A stretch of DNA of 64,000 nt from Glandiceps talaboti (lineage: Eukaryota; Hemichordata; Enteropneusta; Spengelidae), in NCBI RefSeq assembly GCF_964340395.1, contig NC_135570.1, positions 64,001-128,000 on the forward strand, given 5' to 3'. Made by a program: the position numbers and the translations under genes. This document shows positions 41,573-54,359 of this stretch, piece by piece. The notes under the pieces were generated by a model. It did no database searches, was not told the origin of the DNA, and was given only the letters and a program-made list of their open reading frames with translations. Positions within the stretch are counted from its first letter, which is position 1; each line of letters begins with the position of its first letter.

Positions 41573-42844
41573 CAACACCCCCCCCCCCCCCCGTTACGTT
41601 GGAGCAGCATGTGTCGTTGAGGTTTGAGGGACAGGGCTCGAAGTTATAATGCCGTCGCGGTACATTTTGCTGCAATGTAATCGCTCAGAATATTTCTATC
41701 GATTTCAAAATTATGTTTAAAATTGGTAAAAGTCATATTGCATTCCCCAAAAAAATTCTTGACCAGTTTTTAGCTTAAATCAATTGTATCATCGGGGAAA
41801 TGACCGACTCCGTAATGGTAATGCGTTTCATGACCCATGACATGCAAGACCTTGGAAGACGTTCTTTGTTCATTGCGCATGTGCAATAAATGAAATTATC
41901 CAGATTCACGTACACGTAGCATAGGCTCACGGTGTTTGTACAACTTACAAGCTTCAATTGTGTCATAAACACAGGTTTTAGGCATGGACGTTACAAAAAA
42001 TGTACAAAATGACTCAAAAGGAGCAGTGATAGCTGATCATTTAAATAGTTTCAGTGTTGGAATGTTTGAATGTAAATTTGTCGGTGTCGACACTATGCAA
42101 CAACGTCTTGTAACATTACAGAGTAACATTAGTAACAACAAGTTTACAGAAGACACGTAATGTATACTGTGCTGCAAGGTCAACCAAGACTTGCATTGCA
42201 TGTTACCGATGTTTACATAATTACTTTTATACAGTAAATCCCAAAGGAGTACTGAGTTCTAGAAATGTTTACATGTTATCTGGTGGATTATTTTGACAAG
42301 TTCACACTGAAGAAAAATGTTTCATAGAAGTAATGATTTATATAAACGAAAATTCATCTAGCACACTAATGACAATCACGCAAGTGTTTCAAAAAGTTAC
42401 ATACTAAAGTTCAAATTGGATAACTTGAAAAAATTCCTAGCGATGTCAATGCCACTTTGATTAATAGGACGAATGTATTAGTACTCCTGATAAAATCATA
42501 CAATAGTTCATGGCTACAGATATACACCCATCAGGATGATAAGTATTCATCTTCATGTTCTACGAACTTGTCAACCTTGCTAAAATGAAGGAAAGAGACT
42601 TTGGCCGTTTGGAATTAGTCGGAACTGGAAAGGTTCCGATTTCGACACTCTTTTTGCGATCTTAAGTTACAGCCGGCTACTATCGTCAAAGAGATGTATA
42701 ATGGGAACATATTCGATCGATTGCTAATATTTTATCATTATGAATGGAATTATTCTGTAATTGGTGCGAGTGCATTTCTGCACTCGCATGAGATAGGATT
42801 GTTAGTAATGTTACATCGTTGTTTGCAGCGCAGGACGGTGTGAG

Positions 42845-43147
42845 CACAGGCATTTGTTTCCCAAGTTATGTCTCAGAATACAATAAAATGTCGATAATAT
42901 CGTTATTAATATTGACGTACATAACCAACTATATACAAAAGGGGTAAAATTACACTTGTTTCTGTGATCGCGCAGGTTCACTCACTGTCGCAGTGAGTGA
43001 ACCTGCGCGATCACAGAAACAACAAGTGTAATTTTACCCCTTTCGTGTATAGTTGGCTAAATACGTCAATATTAACGATATTATCGACATTTTATTGTAT
43101 TCTGATAGAAACATTCTGAGACATAACTCGGGAAACAAATGCCTGTG
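42845..43147. mobile_element. hAT-like foldback MITE, full palindrome
   Basis: 303 bp with termini CACAGGCATTTGTTTCCC, arms of about 150 bp and a three-base centre (42,988-42,990). It is flanked by the perfect 8-bp duplication GGTGTGAG (42,837-42,844 and 43,148-43,155). Eight-base duplications are typical of hAT and some P-like transposons. Confidence 0.9.
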
Positions 43148-43155
43148 GGTGTGAG

Positions 43156-46088
43156 GGGTAGACCCGTGCACCGTCTGCAAGCAGGACTAGAGGGTCATAA
43201 CAGTAAGGTAGACCCGGCCGTGCACCGTCTGCAAGCAGAACTAGTTTTAGCCCTATGCCTGCAGACAGCGATCGCGATCGGATGGTGGGGTGTGTCCACT
43301 CGATGTGAAAAGTTACGTAATCTAATTATGCATGAGCCATGACGTACTGTCAAGGTCGGACAAACTTTTGCCTTACAACTGCTACTGCGTTACAATCATG
43401 GCTAGATCAAAACCATTTCTCTAAGTAATCATAAAGAAAGTGAAGTTCCTGGTTCTACTACTTTGTTAAAGTGCATATATTCATAAGACGTTCATTACCG
43501 CATGACACGGCATAATATACTAGTATTCGGTGTGAATGAACATCTGAATAAAATCATATCTTGAGTGCTCATGGGTTGGTCCTCGGGAACCTCGGTGGTA
43601 ATAGAGAAAGAAAGTATATGCTGTGACAAGCAAATTTTTATGAGATACATTTTGATACACCGACACACATTTTCCACAAACTCAATGACTAAAAGGTCAA
43701 GCTTACATGTCAGCAACTGTGCCGCGATAAACCATAAGTTTCCAGTCATGTGGCATGAACTTGTTTACCCTTCTATCTCCATGTTTGACGATATTACCAA
43801 AATGTACACGGAGTATGGGAGAAAATTAAAAAGAGAAAACCAGAATAAGACTTATTGATTTGAATAGACTGTATATGGAGATGACGTTACCAAAATCCAC
43901 CTACACATGGCTCTGAGCTTGGCCATGTTGGAATATAACGTGAAATAAAATAAAATACGAATGTAGGAATCCGGTAATTACCGATGAGATGTCACGTGTT
44001 GCAAATGAAAGTCTCGCAGTTTTACATACTTCAGGGCTCCAGGTTTCCCAACAAATTGATCGATTGAGTGATATTGATTCAAGCTTCCTATAACGTTCAA
44101 ATCAAAAGTTCGATCATCTAAATAATTATTCAGCAATAGTTTAGTAATTTCAATAAGATTTGTTCTTGTTTGTACGTGATAGCAGAGAGCTGTCGCCAAC
44201 ATATTCATTACTGACGCGCAGGGCAGGGCTGCATGTATAAATTACGTTTAAGCAAACGTGCATCATTATGAAAAAACTCGACAGATACAACATGGAAACT
44301 AAACAGTATTATCACTGGTATATACAATTTCCAGTTGAAACTTTCCTGCCGAAGCAATGTTTAATTTCTGAATTTCACTTTGAGTTTGTAAACTTTTTGG
44401 TGTTTATCCATGTCAAGGTACACGAAGTAAACACATATACGACATAGCTGCCGTTCATTTTCCTTTAATTTCGTGTTTTCGTCATTTGCCTAGACTGGGA
44501 CCAGTCCCTTGGGCGATATTTTCTGCATTTGTTATGTGTTGATACTATATCTTTTCCCATTTCTATCCCCAGATTTTTTTTGTGATTTTCACTAATAGCT
44601 TGGAAACTTCTCTAACTCTATGATATCTTTGTAACTGTAATTTAGTGCTTTACTGGTTTATATTCATAACTATATATTATCATTGTAATTGTTGTTCCTG
44701 TATGTTTTTGACGCTAGATAATGTATTTCTTACATTATTTCATGTCAAATAAAATATAGTATACTGTACTGTACCGTACTATACTATACTCCCCCTAATA
44801 CATACATACATGCTATACTATACTCTACTCTACTCTACTATACTATACTATACTACACCACAGACATTAGTCTGTGACTATACTATACTGTACTACATAG
44901 ACTGGAACCAGTCCCTTGGTCGATTTTTTTTTGCGTTTGTTATGTGTTGGTACTATTTCTTTTCCCATTTCTATACCCAGAAATTTTTTTGAGTCTTTTT
45001 CAAAATTTCTGCAGTTACAATGTTGCTCAAGCCTTAACGTGACTGAATTTTTTTTCAGATTTTTTTCTTAGGTGGTTGTTTTCATTAAACTAGATTAGGG
45101 TGAGTTAGGATGATGCAAGTTTTGATTTTTTTTCTAAAAAAGTGGGAATAATTAGCCTAGAGACTTGGGCAAGTCTATACACTACACTACACTACACTAC
45201 ACTACACTACACGACTGGACTAGACTGTTGAGTCCCGTTTGTTGGCTGTTTCCGCCCAAAATTAACGTATGTGATCTATAATTGAAAATCTATTTTAGGG
45301 CCAGACAGATTGCATAAACCTCAAACAACTACAGTATAAGAAAATAGTTATCTGAGCATAAACTTATACTTGAATGGTATGTTACCATGGTTACAACATG
45401 ATTAAACTTTCGCAGACATGACCAATGTTGCCCTCTCAATACAGGGAACTAAGCCATATACTGTCTTCTGTATTTGCGTCACAAAGTGCCAAGTTGAGAC
45501 AGTTGTTGGTCATGCCAGGAAGTCACAATCCAAACAAACACCCACTGTAGACACACATCACATCCTCTTTATACATGTATTATGTAACGACCCTTAATCA
45601 AACGTCCACATGAGAACGTGTATTGCATTGAGACTTGACCTGAATGAGAATGGTATACTGTTTTCAAAATCTGTTACCATAGATGTTTTCGTCCAAAACA
45701 TGGAAGATGGGTGAGGTGGATTTACTTACACCTATGGGACTGCGTAATGCAAAATGAAGTTAACAACGGTCACTGCACAATGTATTGAGACATAGCGTAC
45801 TTCAGAATCTCTTCGGAAGAGCTTGAGCGCAGACAACGAAGTTTTATGGTTCAGAATTTCGGTGGTCAAATACCAACACCGGGCTAAGACAATAGGGGAG
45901 TCGTCTAAAATTAAACAACACTAACCGCCCCTCATTTGTCATGGTTGATACCACCTTCCACCCATCTATTGTCAGGTTATTCCATTCAGAGTTCAGTATG
46001 ACATATCACCATTGCACTTATTACGCTGATCACGCCCGAGTTATTTGGGTGAAAGCTCTGTACTCGCTAAAGGTGTCTTATATTTCAC
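43156..46088. other. Repeat-derived region without convincing genes
   Basis: Open frames at 43,565-43,858 (+, 97 codons) and 43,978-44,208 (-, 76 codons) look protein-like but have no splice or homology support. The second ends at a sequence similar to 47,086-47,110. Contains a TACTA microsatellite (44,757-44,890) and an ACTAC one (45,178-45,212). Confidence 0.5.
44488..44990 (+). repeat. Two copies of a 100-bp word around a TACTA microsatellite
   Basis: The block agactgggaccagtcccttg through tgttatgtgttg, cttttcccatttctat recurs at 44,898-44,990. Between the copies lies the stretch gtcaaataaaatatagtata followed by TACTA repeats. Confidence 0.7.
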
Positions 46089-46091
46089 TAA

Positions 46092-47580
46092 TATAAGCCC
46101 TGTCCCCATATGAATCGATTTCGAATCGAATCAAATTGAATCGATTCAGTTAAACCGGTTCGAATTCAGTTATGATACAAAATGTTAGAAATGGATTTGA
46201 ATCGATTCAGTTTGGTGTACTGTCCCGACACGTTAAATTTGATCCTGTTTACTTGATTTGATGACGTAGCCACAGTGCATTACTATGACGACACGCAATC
46301 AACATGGAGGATTTCGCGGGAAATAACCTCGTTGACTTCTTGTCAAAGTTATCCGTCAAAGCGAGGGCTGCCAGAACTGAACAGTTATTTGTCGCTTGAG
46401 GAAGGGACATTTGGATGTTGACTGCTATATTATGGGTGAAGCAATGCCCCGATCGATTTGGGCATAGCGACGTAATATTGGCCCTAATTTTACATAAATA
46501 TGATTGAAGTTTAGGATGATCGAGAACAGCTGACAAGTGTATATGGAATTTTGATCGATACTTGTACACCTTTGCAACCTCTTACTGCCCATAAGAAACG
46601 TAATTCATTTGTTTTAGTTCTTTAATAGGAATTGGGAACATGAACGATTTGTCCTATTGCAACGCTTACTATTTCATGTACCCATTTACATCGTCATCGG
46701 TATGCAAACTAAACTAGCAAAATTCATTCAAAGTTTAAAACATTTTATTATCTCTGCAAAACATTCTTTCAACGGGAAATTGTATTTACCAGTCCTCATA
46801 CTTTTTATAGAATCTTCACGCTGTTTCTGTGGTTTTATTCGCTCGTTTCCGCATATCGACACTCAGTTTTAAAACAGGCACTGCACAATGACGGCGATGA
46901 GCATTGACCTTGTCGGCTTTCACGTGTTTCAAATATCACATGAAAAAATGTACAAATCTCTCTAAAATAACTAAAACCATTGTTGAATAATTATTTTTGA
47001 CGATCGGTCTTTTTGTTTTCACCTCAATAAACGGATCTAATCATGCTGAACCAGGCTGTCTTCGAGACTTCAGAGTTGACCTCAAATGCGTGACATCGCA
47101 TCGGTAATTTCCGGATTGTTATTCGTGTAAGTTTCACGATGTCGGGCCACAGGCATTTGTTTCCCGAGTTATGGCTCAGATTATTTCTATCAGAATACAA
47201 TAAAATGACGATAATATCGTTAATATTGACACAAGGTGTCTTCCTTCGCATTTAGTGAAACTGCGCGATCACAGAAACAAGTGTAATTTTACCCCTTTCA
47301 TATAGTGTTGGTTTAATACGTCAATATTAACGATATTATCGTCATTTTATTGTATTCTGATAGAAATAATCTGAGCCATAACTCGGGAAACAAATGCCTG
47401 TGTGTCGGGCCTATCCCAACGTGACATGCAACACGGCCTAGCTTTGAACCTTTTTGACAACGTCTTTCCACATAAATTCTGTTAAAACCAATTAGGGTGA
47501 CGACCATATAAAACGTGGCCGGTACGATCGAACGATCGGCTCTTCCCGTTAACTTTCGTTAACAAGAGTCACATGACATG
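46092..47580 (+). repeat. Left arm of the nested 9.4-kb element
   Basis: Inverted match to 54,360-55,488. It contains the inserted hAT-like MITE at 47,148-47,402, which is absent from the right arm. Confidence 0.75.
47148..47402. mobile_element. hAT-like foldback MITE inserted in the left arm
   Basis: 255 bp with the same ends as the 42,845 copy, flanked by the perfect 8-bp duplication TGTCGGGC (47,140-47,147 and 47,403-47,410). The matching part of the right arm (about 54,590) lacks it. Part of one palindrome arm is deleted. Confidence 0.9.
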
Positions 47581-49220
47581 TCGTACACACACTGTTGTTT
47601 ATCTCTCTGTTGTTCGATGTGTCCCAAGAGCGAACCCGTCTTGACTTTGGATTCAAATGATCCTTAAAACTGTATCGGATGTTATAAACCCGAGAAATGA
47701 TAGGGACATGTAAGTAATTTTAGTAATGTAACAAGTAGAAAGTCGTGCCCGGGCCGTGGGGTTAACCTTAATTATGGTTGTGACAACTACCGCCAAATGG
47801 GAAAGAAGTGTCTATCAATTTGAGAAATTTTGCAATTGGCAAAAAGACTTCTTTTTAGGTGTTGATGAATCCATAATAAATAAGGTTTTTATAGCAATCA
47901 AGTGGTTGTTTTTGTCACTCATTTATTGCTGAACATTCCATGCTCAGGCGATGCCATCTTGTGCTGGATAATACTTCATGTACTCCGGTTGGTTGTATTC
48001 CAAAGTGAAGGTGTCGGCGTACAAAGCATGTATTAAACTTGCAAAATTTAACCTGGAGGTCAAGATTCAAGTGCGCAGCTGTGGGTAATGGACATTGAAC
48101 CGATTCAAGTTAAATCGGTTCTACGTCGGTTTTTCCTGTCCTAACTACGACAAGTTAAACCTGTTCCGAACCGATTTACTTTGAACCGAATCGAAACCAC
48201 CCCCTGAGGTAGTTTCGAACCGGTTCAACTAAATCGGTTTACAACCGATTTATGGGCATATATGGGGACAGGAGAACTGAATTCGATCCGAATCGAAACA
48301 GGATCAGAATTTGTGTCGGGACAGGGTTATAGTAACGAAATGGAGTCAGGTATATAGCAATTTCTAGTTTACTACGGGGAGGGGGGTATGTTCTTAAAAT
48401 GTCTTCGCATAAAAACAATGAATTGTGAGGGACATAAATCGTGAAAAAGTTCACTATATCAAGTATAAACCAGATTGTTCTGATAACAATAAATGCAAAA
48501 ACAATAGTTCTGCTAGCACGGTTTTGTTAGATAGTAAGACACTTTTCGATATGTCAGAGCTAATGCCCAGTACTGATATATTAGGGTTGTCATAAAATTA
48601 ACTCTTTGTTTAAAAATGTCGTGTTCGAAGAGTCTATAGTGTATTTGTTTTCTTTCAGAATAAAGCAAGTAAAACGTTAAAAGTACTGAATAAGAATCTA
48701 CGATCATACCAGATTCGTCCATTCAATTATACCAGTGTCCTATAAGGTCAAGGTCTACAATGTACATTTGATGTGTCCTTTCCAACGCAACCGTAATGAT
48801 TCGTTTTAAAGCGACGAATTAAAAAATGTCTGTCGAAATATTCGAAATCAATTTGTCACATGATTGTAGTTCGACCACTTAATGTACGTGATAACGTATT
48901 TGTTTGTGGGATTTCGCCAAAACTAAAAATCACGTGAATTTAATTTTGGGGCTACTTCTACTCATCATCAAATTGTGTATTCACATGTATATGTTCATAT
49001 GTTTGCTAAATTGCAAAATGTCCTAACACTTTTGTGTTTTCTGTAAAGGTAGTATTAGTTATATAAATTTAAAAAAAATACAAACTTAAAATGGTTTCTT
49101 TATAAATCCGAAGTCAAAAAGGATTTTAACATTGTATGCACGATTTTTTATTCACATTACATGATTAAAATCATGTGTCGGGCGGTGTTCCCGGGAGATT
49201 GCACGAAATGCATACATTGT
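47411..49220. other. No gene seen; relic of a related element end
   Basis: At 48,090-48,333 there are AACCGGTT and GAATCG palindromes and, on the minus strand, an end TATAACCCTGTCCCGACAC similar to the nested element's terminus, so another member of that family may be truncated here. No coding frame is supported. Confidence 0.5.
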
Positions 49221-52040
49221 GACGTTCATGTACATAATAATCATGGGATAATGAAGGCGATAAATGACTCTTGATGTTTAACTAACCATAAATAAACCTG
49301 GGAGAGTCGTGGGTTATTAAATGTATGTCCGATGTTCTCTCTGAAGTTTAACTGAATTCGGGAATAGTGTCACTGTTAAATGAATCCTGGTGTATCACAA
49401 ACTGACATCTTACCGACAATAACTCATTCTGCAATTTATTTTCGCACAGGTGCATATCAGTAGAACGATCACGTGATTAAAATTAACAATCGTAGTTTCT
49501 GACTTATGTTACTGAATTCATCATTCTCGGAAGTTTTCAACTAAGTTTGGGAATAGTGTCAATCTAAAATGGATCTTCATGTACCATAAACTTACAATAA
49601 GTCAGACTGTTATTTTAGCAGGGGAGCATAATCAACAGAACAATCACGTGATTACAGTTCAGATCGTTCGTTATTGGCTCATTTTACTCAATTCATTTCC
49701 AGAAGTTTAACTGAGTTGGGGAATAACGTCATTGTAAAATGAATCAAAATGTGTCATAAATTTACATGTTCTTGGGCATTTTTGTTACATGACTACCAAC
49801 ACGTAATGCCAAGGTCACGGTCGCATCACAAAGCCAGTTCTCGTCATCATTTCTTTGTTTAACTAAACTAAATTAATGTAATTTAAAATATACCATCATG
49901 GAAAAAAGTTAATCAACATGTCATAGAGTACAGTGAGGCTTACGAAAATGATAATCTGTCGACCCTACTAGTTAAACCACTTGCTTTTCGAAAAGCTCAG
50001 TTGAGATCTCCCTGTCGCACATTGTACAGGGTAGATCAACGCACAATTTTCACCACATTTGATTTTAATGTGATTGCTTGTAGCCCCGAAACTTTGATCG
50101 ATTCTTTCTGAGTTGAGTAATATATTGACAAATAACCTATATCCAGTTCTAACTTTTGTGCATATAACCAATCTCCTTTTAAATGGCCATGGTCATGCAA
50201 TGTTACCTTGCGACGTTCATGTACATAATAACCATGGGATAATGAAGGCGATAAATGACGCTTGATGGTTTGACTAACCATAAATAAACCTGGGAGAGTC
50301 GTGGGTTGTTATTATATGTATATCCGATGTTCTCCCTGAAGTTTAACTGAATTCGGGAATAGTGTCACTGTTAAATGAATCCTGGCGTATCACAAACTGA
50401 CATCTTACAGACAATAACTCATTCTGCAATTTATTTTCGCACAGGTGCATTATCAGTAGAACGACCACGTGATTAAAAAATTATAAATCGTAGTTTCTTG
50501 GTTGTGTAACTGAATTCATCATTCTCGGAAGTTTTCAACTAAGTTTGGGAATAGTGTAAATCTAAAATGGATCTTCATGTACCATAAACTTACAATAAGT
50601 CAGACTGTTATTTTAGCAGGGGAGCATAATCAACAGAACAATCACGTGATTACAGTTCAGAATCGTTCGTTATTGGCTCATTTTACTCAATTCATTTCCA
50701 GAAGTTTAACTGAGTTGGGGAATAACGTCATTGTAAAATGAATCAAAATGTGTCATAAATTTACATGTTCTTGGGCATTATTGTTACATGACTACCAACA
50801 CGTAATGCCAAGGTCACGGTCGCATCACAAAGCCAGTTCTCGTCATCATTTCTTTGTTTAACTAAACTGACCTGATATAATTTAAAATATACCATCATGG
50901 AAAAAAGTTAATCAACATGTCATAGAGTACAGTGAGGCTTACGAAAATGATAATCTGTCGACGCTACTAGTTAAACCGCTTGCTTTTCGAAAAGCTCAGT
51001 TGAGATCTCCCTGTCGCACATGTACAGGGTAGATCAACGCACAATTTTCACCACATTTGATTTTAATGTGATTGCTTGTAGCCCCGAAACTTTGATCGAT
51101 TCTTTCTGAGTTGAGTAATATATTGACAAATAACCTATATCCAGTTCTAACTTTTGTGCATATAACCAATCTCCTTTTAAATGGCCATGGTCATGCAATG
51201 TTACCTTGCGACGTTCATGTACATAATAACCATGGGATAATGAAGGCGATAAATGACGCTTGATGGTTTGACTAACCATAAATAAACCTGGGAGAGTCGT
51301 GGGTTGTTATTATATGTATATCCGATGTTCTCCCTGAAGTTTAACTGAATTCGGGAATAGTGTCACTGTTAAATGAATCCTGGCGTATCACAAACTGACA
51401 TCTTACAGACAATAACTCATTCTGCAATTTATTTTTGCACAGGTGCATTATCAGTAGAACGATCACGCGATTAAAAAATTATAAATCGTAGTTTCTTGGT
51501 TGTGTAACTGAATTCTTCATTCTCGGAAGTTTTCAACTTTGTTTGGGAATAGTGTCAATCTAAAATGGATCTTCATGTACCATAAACTTACAATAAGTCA
51601 GACTGTTATTTTAGCAGGGGAGCATAATCAACAGAACAATCACGTGATTACAGTTCAGAATCGTTCGTTATTGGCTCATTTTTAATACTCAATTCATTTC
51701 CAGAAGTTTAACTGAGTTGGGGAATAACGTCATTGTAAAATGAATCAAAATGTGTCATAAATTTACATGTTCTTGGGCATTTTTGTTACATGACTACCAA
51801 CACGTAATGCCAAGGTCACGGTTGCGTCGCATCACAAAGCCAGTTCTCGTCATCATTTCTTTGTTTAACTGAAGTAAACTAATATAATTTAAAATATACC
51901 ATCACGGAAAAAAGTTAATCAACATGTTATAGAGTACAGTGAGTACAATGACTCTTCATGTTTGACTAACCATAAATAAATCTGGGAGAGTCGTGGGTTA
52001 TTATATATGTATGTCTGATATTCTTACTCAAGTTACTGTG
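49221..52040. repeat. Tandem repeat with 1-kb period
   Basis: Unit starts at 49,221, 50,212 and 51,210, with a truncated fourth start at about 51,947; the third unit lacks about 250 bp. The first two full periods are 991 and 998 bp and nearly identical. Inside each unit are three diverged sub-blocks, each with a gaagtttaactga-like start, a gggaatagtgtca-like core and, in two of them, ATCACGTGAT. The twin 81-codon frames at 50,036 and 51,034 are copies caused by the repeat. Confidence 0.93.
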
Positions 52041-52129
52041 TTGTTGCGGCATGGTTACTTTCAGAGCTCTGGTTACTTTGTTCTGGCCTTACAGTGTGTG
52101 TTGGGGGGGGGGGGTGTTATTTGACAAAT

Positions 52130-52660
52130 CTTAAATTATCTCATGGGGACAGAGTTAGCATTTAAATTCATTGTATTATGCATTTGTTACGATCATCTAA
52201 AACGTGCCTAAAATCTAAGTTAGAGTCTAAATCCCAGAATACGATGTTATTAGATATTATCCGATAAAACGTAGTGCGGCCCCCTCCCCCGCCGATGCTC
52301 TGTCTAATATAATAGTTTAAATTAAATTAGATTTTATACTCTAAGTTAGAAATTATCGGATATTATCCGATAAAACATGGTGTCGGGCCCCCGCTGATGC
52401 TCTGTCTAATATTACAGTCTAAGTTAGATTTTATACTCTAAGTTCGAAATTATCGCATAATATCAGATAAAACGTAGTAGTGTTGGGCCGAGGGGCCCAG
52501 AAGACGATACTATCGGATAAAATCTAAAACGTGTGTAAAATCCAAGTTAGAGTCTAATATTAGACGTGCTGGTTGGGAGGCTGGGGATGTGATGAGTCCA
52601 GTGCAGTCTAATATTAAAATCGAAGTTAGATATTATCCGATTATTATCCGATAATGGAAA
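52130..52660. repeat. Imperfect repeat with TTATCCGATAA palindromes
   Basis: Four or five degenerate units with gatgctctgtctaatat, ttttatactctaagtt and the near-palindrome attatccgataaaac, each followed by a G/C-rich stretch. Unit length about 105 bp. Confidence 0.7.
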
Positions 52661-53128
52661 AATGTGCAATGTCGCGGCTTCATAGAGGTTGTATACTCAT
52701 CGATTTCTTGTGCAGTGGTGTTATTTTGGTGTTATGATGCCGAGATAAAATTTAAAAAATAAATAGTTTTCGATTAACTGACAGATCCTAGTTTTTAGTC
52801 GTAAGCTCATAGATTACTATGTTTAGCTAACTTAGTCACCCCATGACATATTTTATTTTATCTCGCAATCTGAACTTTACAATGTATAATCTGTCTATAT
52901 CTTGGTGCGATCGCGACCTACAAACTTCTGATTCGTTGTGCAAAGATAAATATGCGATACAATCGACCTATCACCTTCGAGGAAAAATGTGGCGGCAAAT
53001 TAGACGCAAGGAGGCTCTTCAGAAGAGACCTAGAGCCAGCAACTCATGCACCCATCCTCTTGAGCTTGTCTATACATATATTCTGACCGTAATTTTAACC
53101 GTGAGTATTATGTTAAGAAACCTTTAAA

Positions 53129-53261
53129 ATGGAAACCGTAGAATTTGAAGAAGCGTACTACAGTCAGAGTGACGGCGTTTTTGTATGCGATATATGTGAT
53201 GCATCATACTTTTCGTCTAATGGAGTAATGCGTCATGTTCGCCAACACTTGCAAAGTGAAG
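53129..53261 (+). CDS. C2H2 zinc-finger protein, exon 1
   Basis: ATG at 53,129, 44 codons plus 1 nt, donor GAAG|GTCAGT. The product starts METVEFEEAYYSQSDGVF and contains one classical finger, VCDICDASYFSSNGVMRHVR then QH, with C-x2-C-x12-H-x3-H spacing. Acidic N-terminus. It lies in the nested 9.4-kb element. It could be the N-terminal exon of a larger factor or a transposon-borne DNA-binding protein. Confidence 0.7.
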
Positions 53262-53669
53262 GTCAGTAACTTGATATTTTTAAACAACTCATAATTTTCA
53301 TATGTTTCATTTCGTCGGGAGAATATAGATATATTTTCGTTGTGACAAATTTAATGTAATGGTCAAACATATATCCTTTTAATGTGTTTTCTTTCTCTCA
53401 ACTTTACTGTTATATCTACATCTATAGCTCGTGTAAATGTATGGCTGGGGAAAACATTGCTCACTGCAACAGCATTAACAATAGACGTTATGTTTAGAAT
53501 TATGATGTGTAAATCATTACAAGTCGGAGTTTAAAACTCCCTGGGACAGTAATGAACACATAACATAAATCTACATGCATCGTGAAAACTCAACATACTC
53601 TTCCAAAAAACGATCGTCTAAATCTTTTACATACACAATACCCATGATAGGGTTTTTATTTATTTCTAG

Positions 53670-53728
53670 ACACTATTGACTGTAGCAGTGAAAAGGATGA
53701 AGATATATATGAGGTTCCTATTGATTGA
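53670..53728 (+). CDS. C2H2 zinc-finger protein, exon 2
   Basis: Acceptor atttctag|ACAC in the right phase. Completes the frame with DTIDCSSEKDEDIYEVPID and a TGA stop at 53,726-53,728, for a total of 63 residues. A further donor-like CAG|GTAAAA follows at about 53,764, so a downstream non-coding exon or alternative splicing is possible. Confidence 0.6.
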
Positions 53729-54359
53729 CATACCATAGTCGCTGGCAACTTGTACATAACTCCAGGTAAAAACTTTCACATTCTCCATTTTCACGTTGAC
53801 AATAACACATCAACGAGATAGAACATGTTATAATTACGCTATCATGTTATGTCTGATCCTGAATGACTGTGACAATTTGGGAATGTCGTTTCTAATTTGA
53901 TAATCTAATGGTGCACGTTCTTTTCAAGTAAACGTGTGTATTCAAAAAGATGCCACACCATGCTGACAGTTTACACATGATTTCAATGAATATAGTGCGT
54001 GACTAACGACGTCCAAGCGAAATCCAATTTTATCTACACATGACATGTTTCGTTTTTTGACGCAATTTCAAACTATGTATTCGTATAAAGAGTTCAACAT
54101 TTAGAATTACATGTGAATTTGGAACTTGGTGTTGGCGTCTTGATATCGAAAGTCGAACATTCGTTTTTTGAAACTCAATCGAAAAATGAAAAAAAGCTGG
54201 GGGGGGGGGTATTGTATGAAGTTTCTTCTGCAGCGTGGTACTTTTTATAGTTACATTCCTAGAACATTATTTTGGCACTAAGTGCGAATCAGACAGAGAT
54301 CAAAGGGAAGCGACCCCGACAACGTCTTTATCCCACCATCGGGCAAAACGTATAAGTAA
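53729..54359. other. No recognised feature
   Basis: AT-rich sequence with one poly-G tract at 54,200-54,209 between the zinc-finger ORF and the right arm. Confidence 0.5.

Noticed and set aside
43565-44208. Two opposed frames of 97 and 76 codons
   Set aside because: Protein-like in part, but without splice signals, repeats of the pattern elsewhere or a recognised domain. The minus frame ends in sequence shared with the nested element's arm.
50036-51279. Twin identical 81-codon frames as duplicated genes
   Set aside because: They are the same stretch of the 1-kb tandem repeat; no coding features.
52843-53127. 94-codon frame just before the zinc-finger ATG
   Set aside because: Ends at a stop directly before the ATG, no domain and no splice link; more likely 5' untranslated or upstream sequence.
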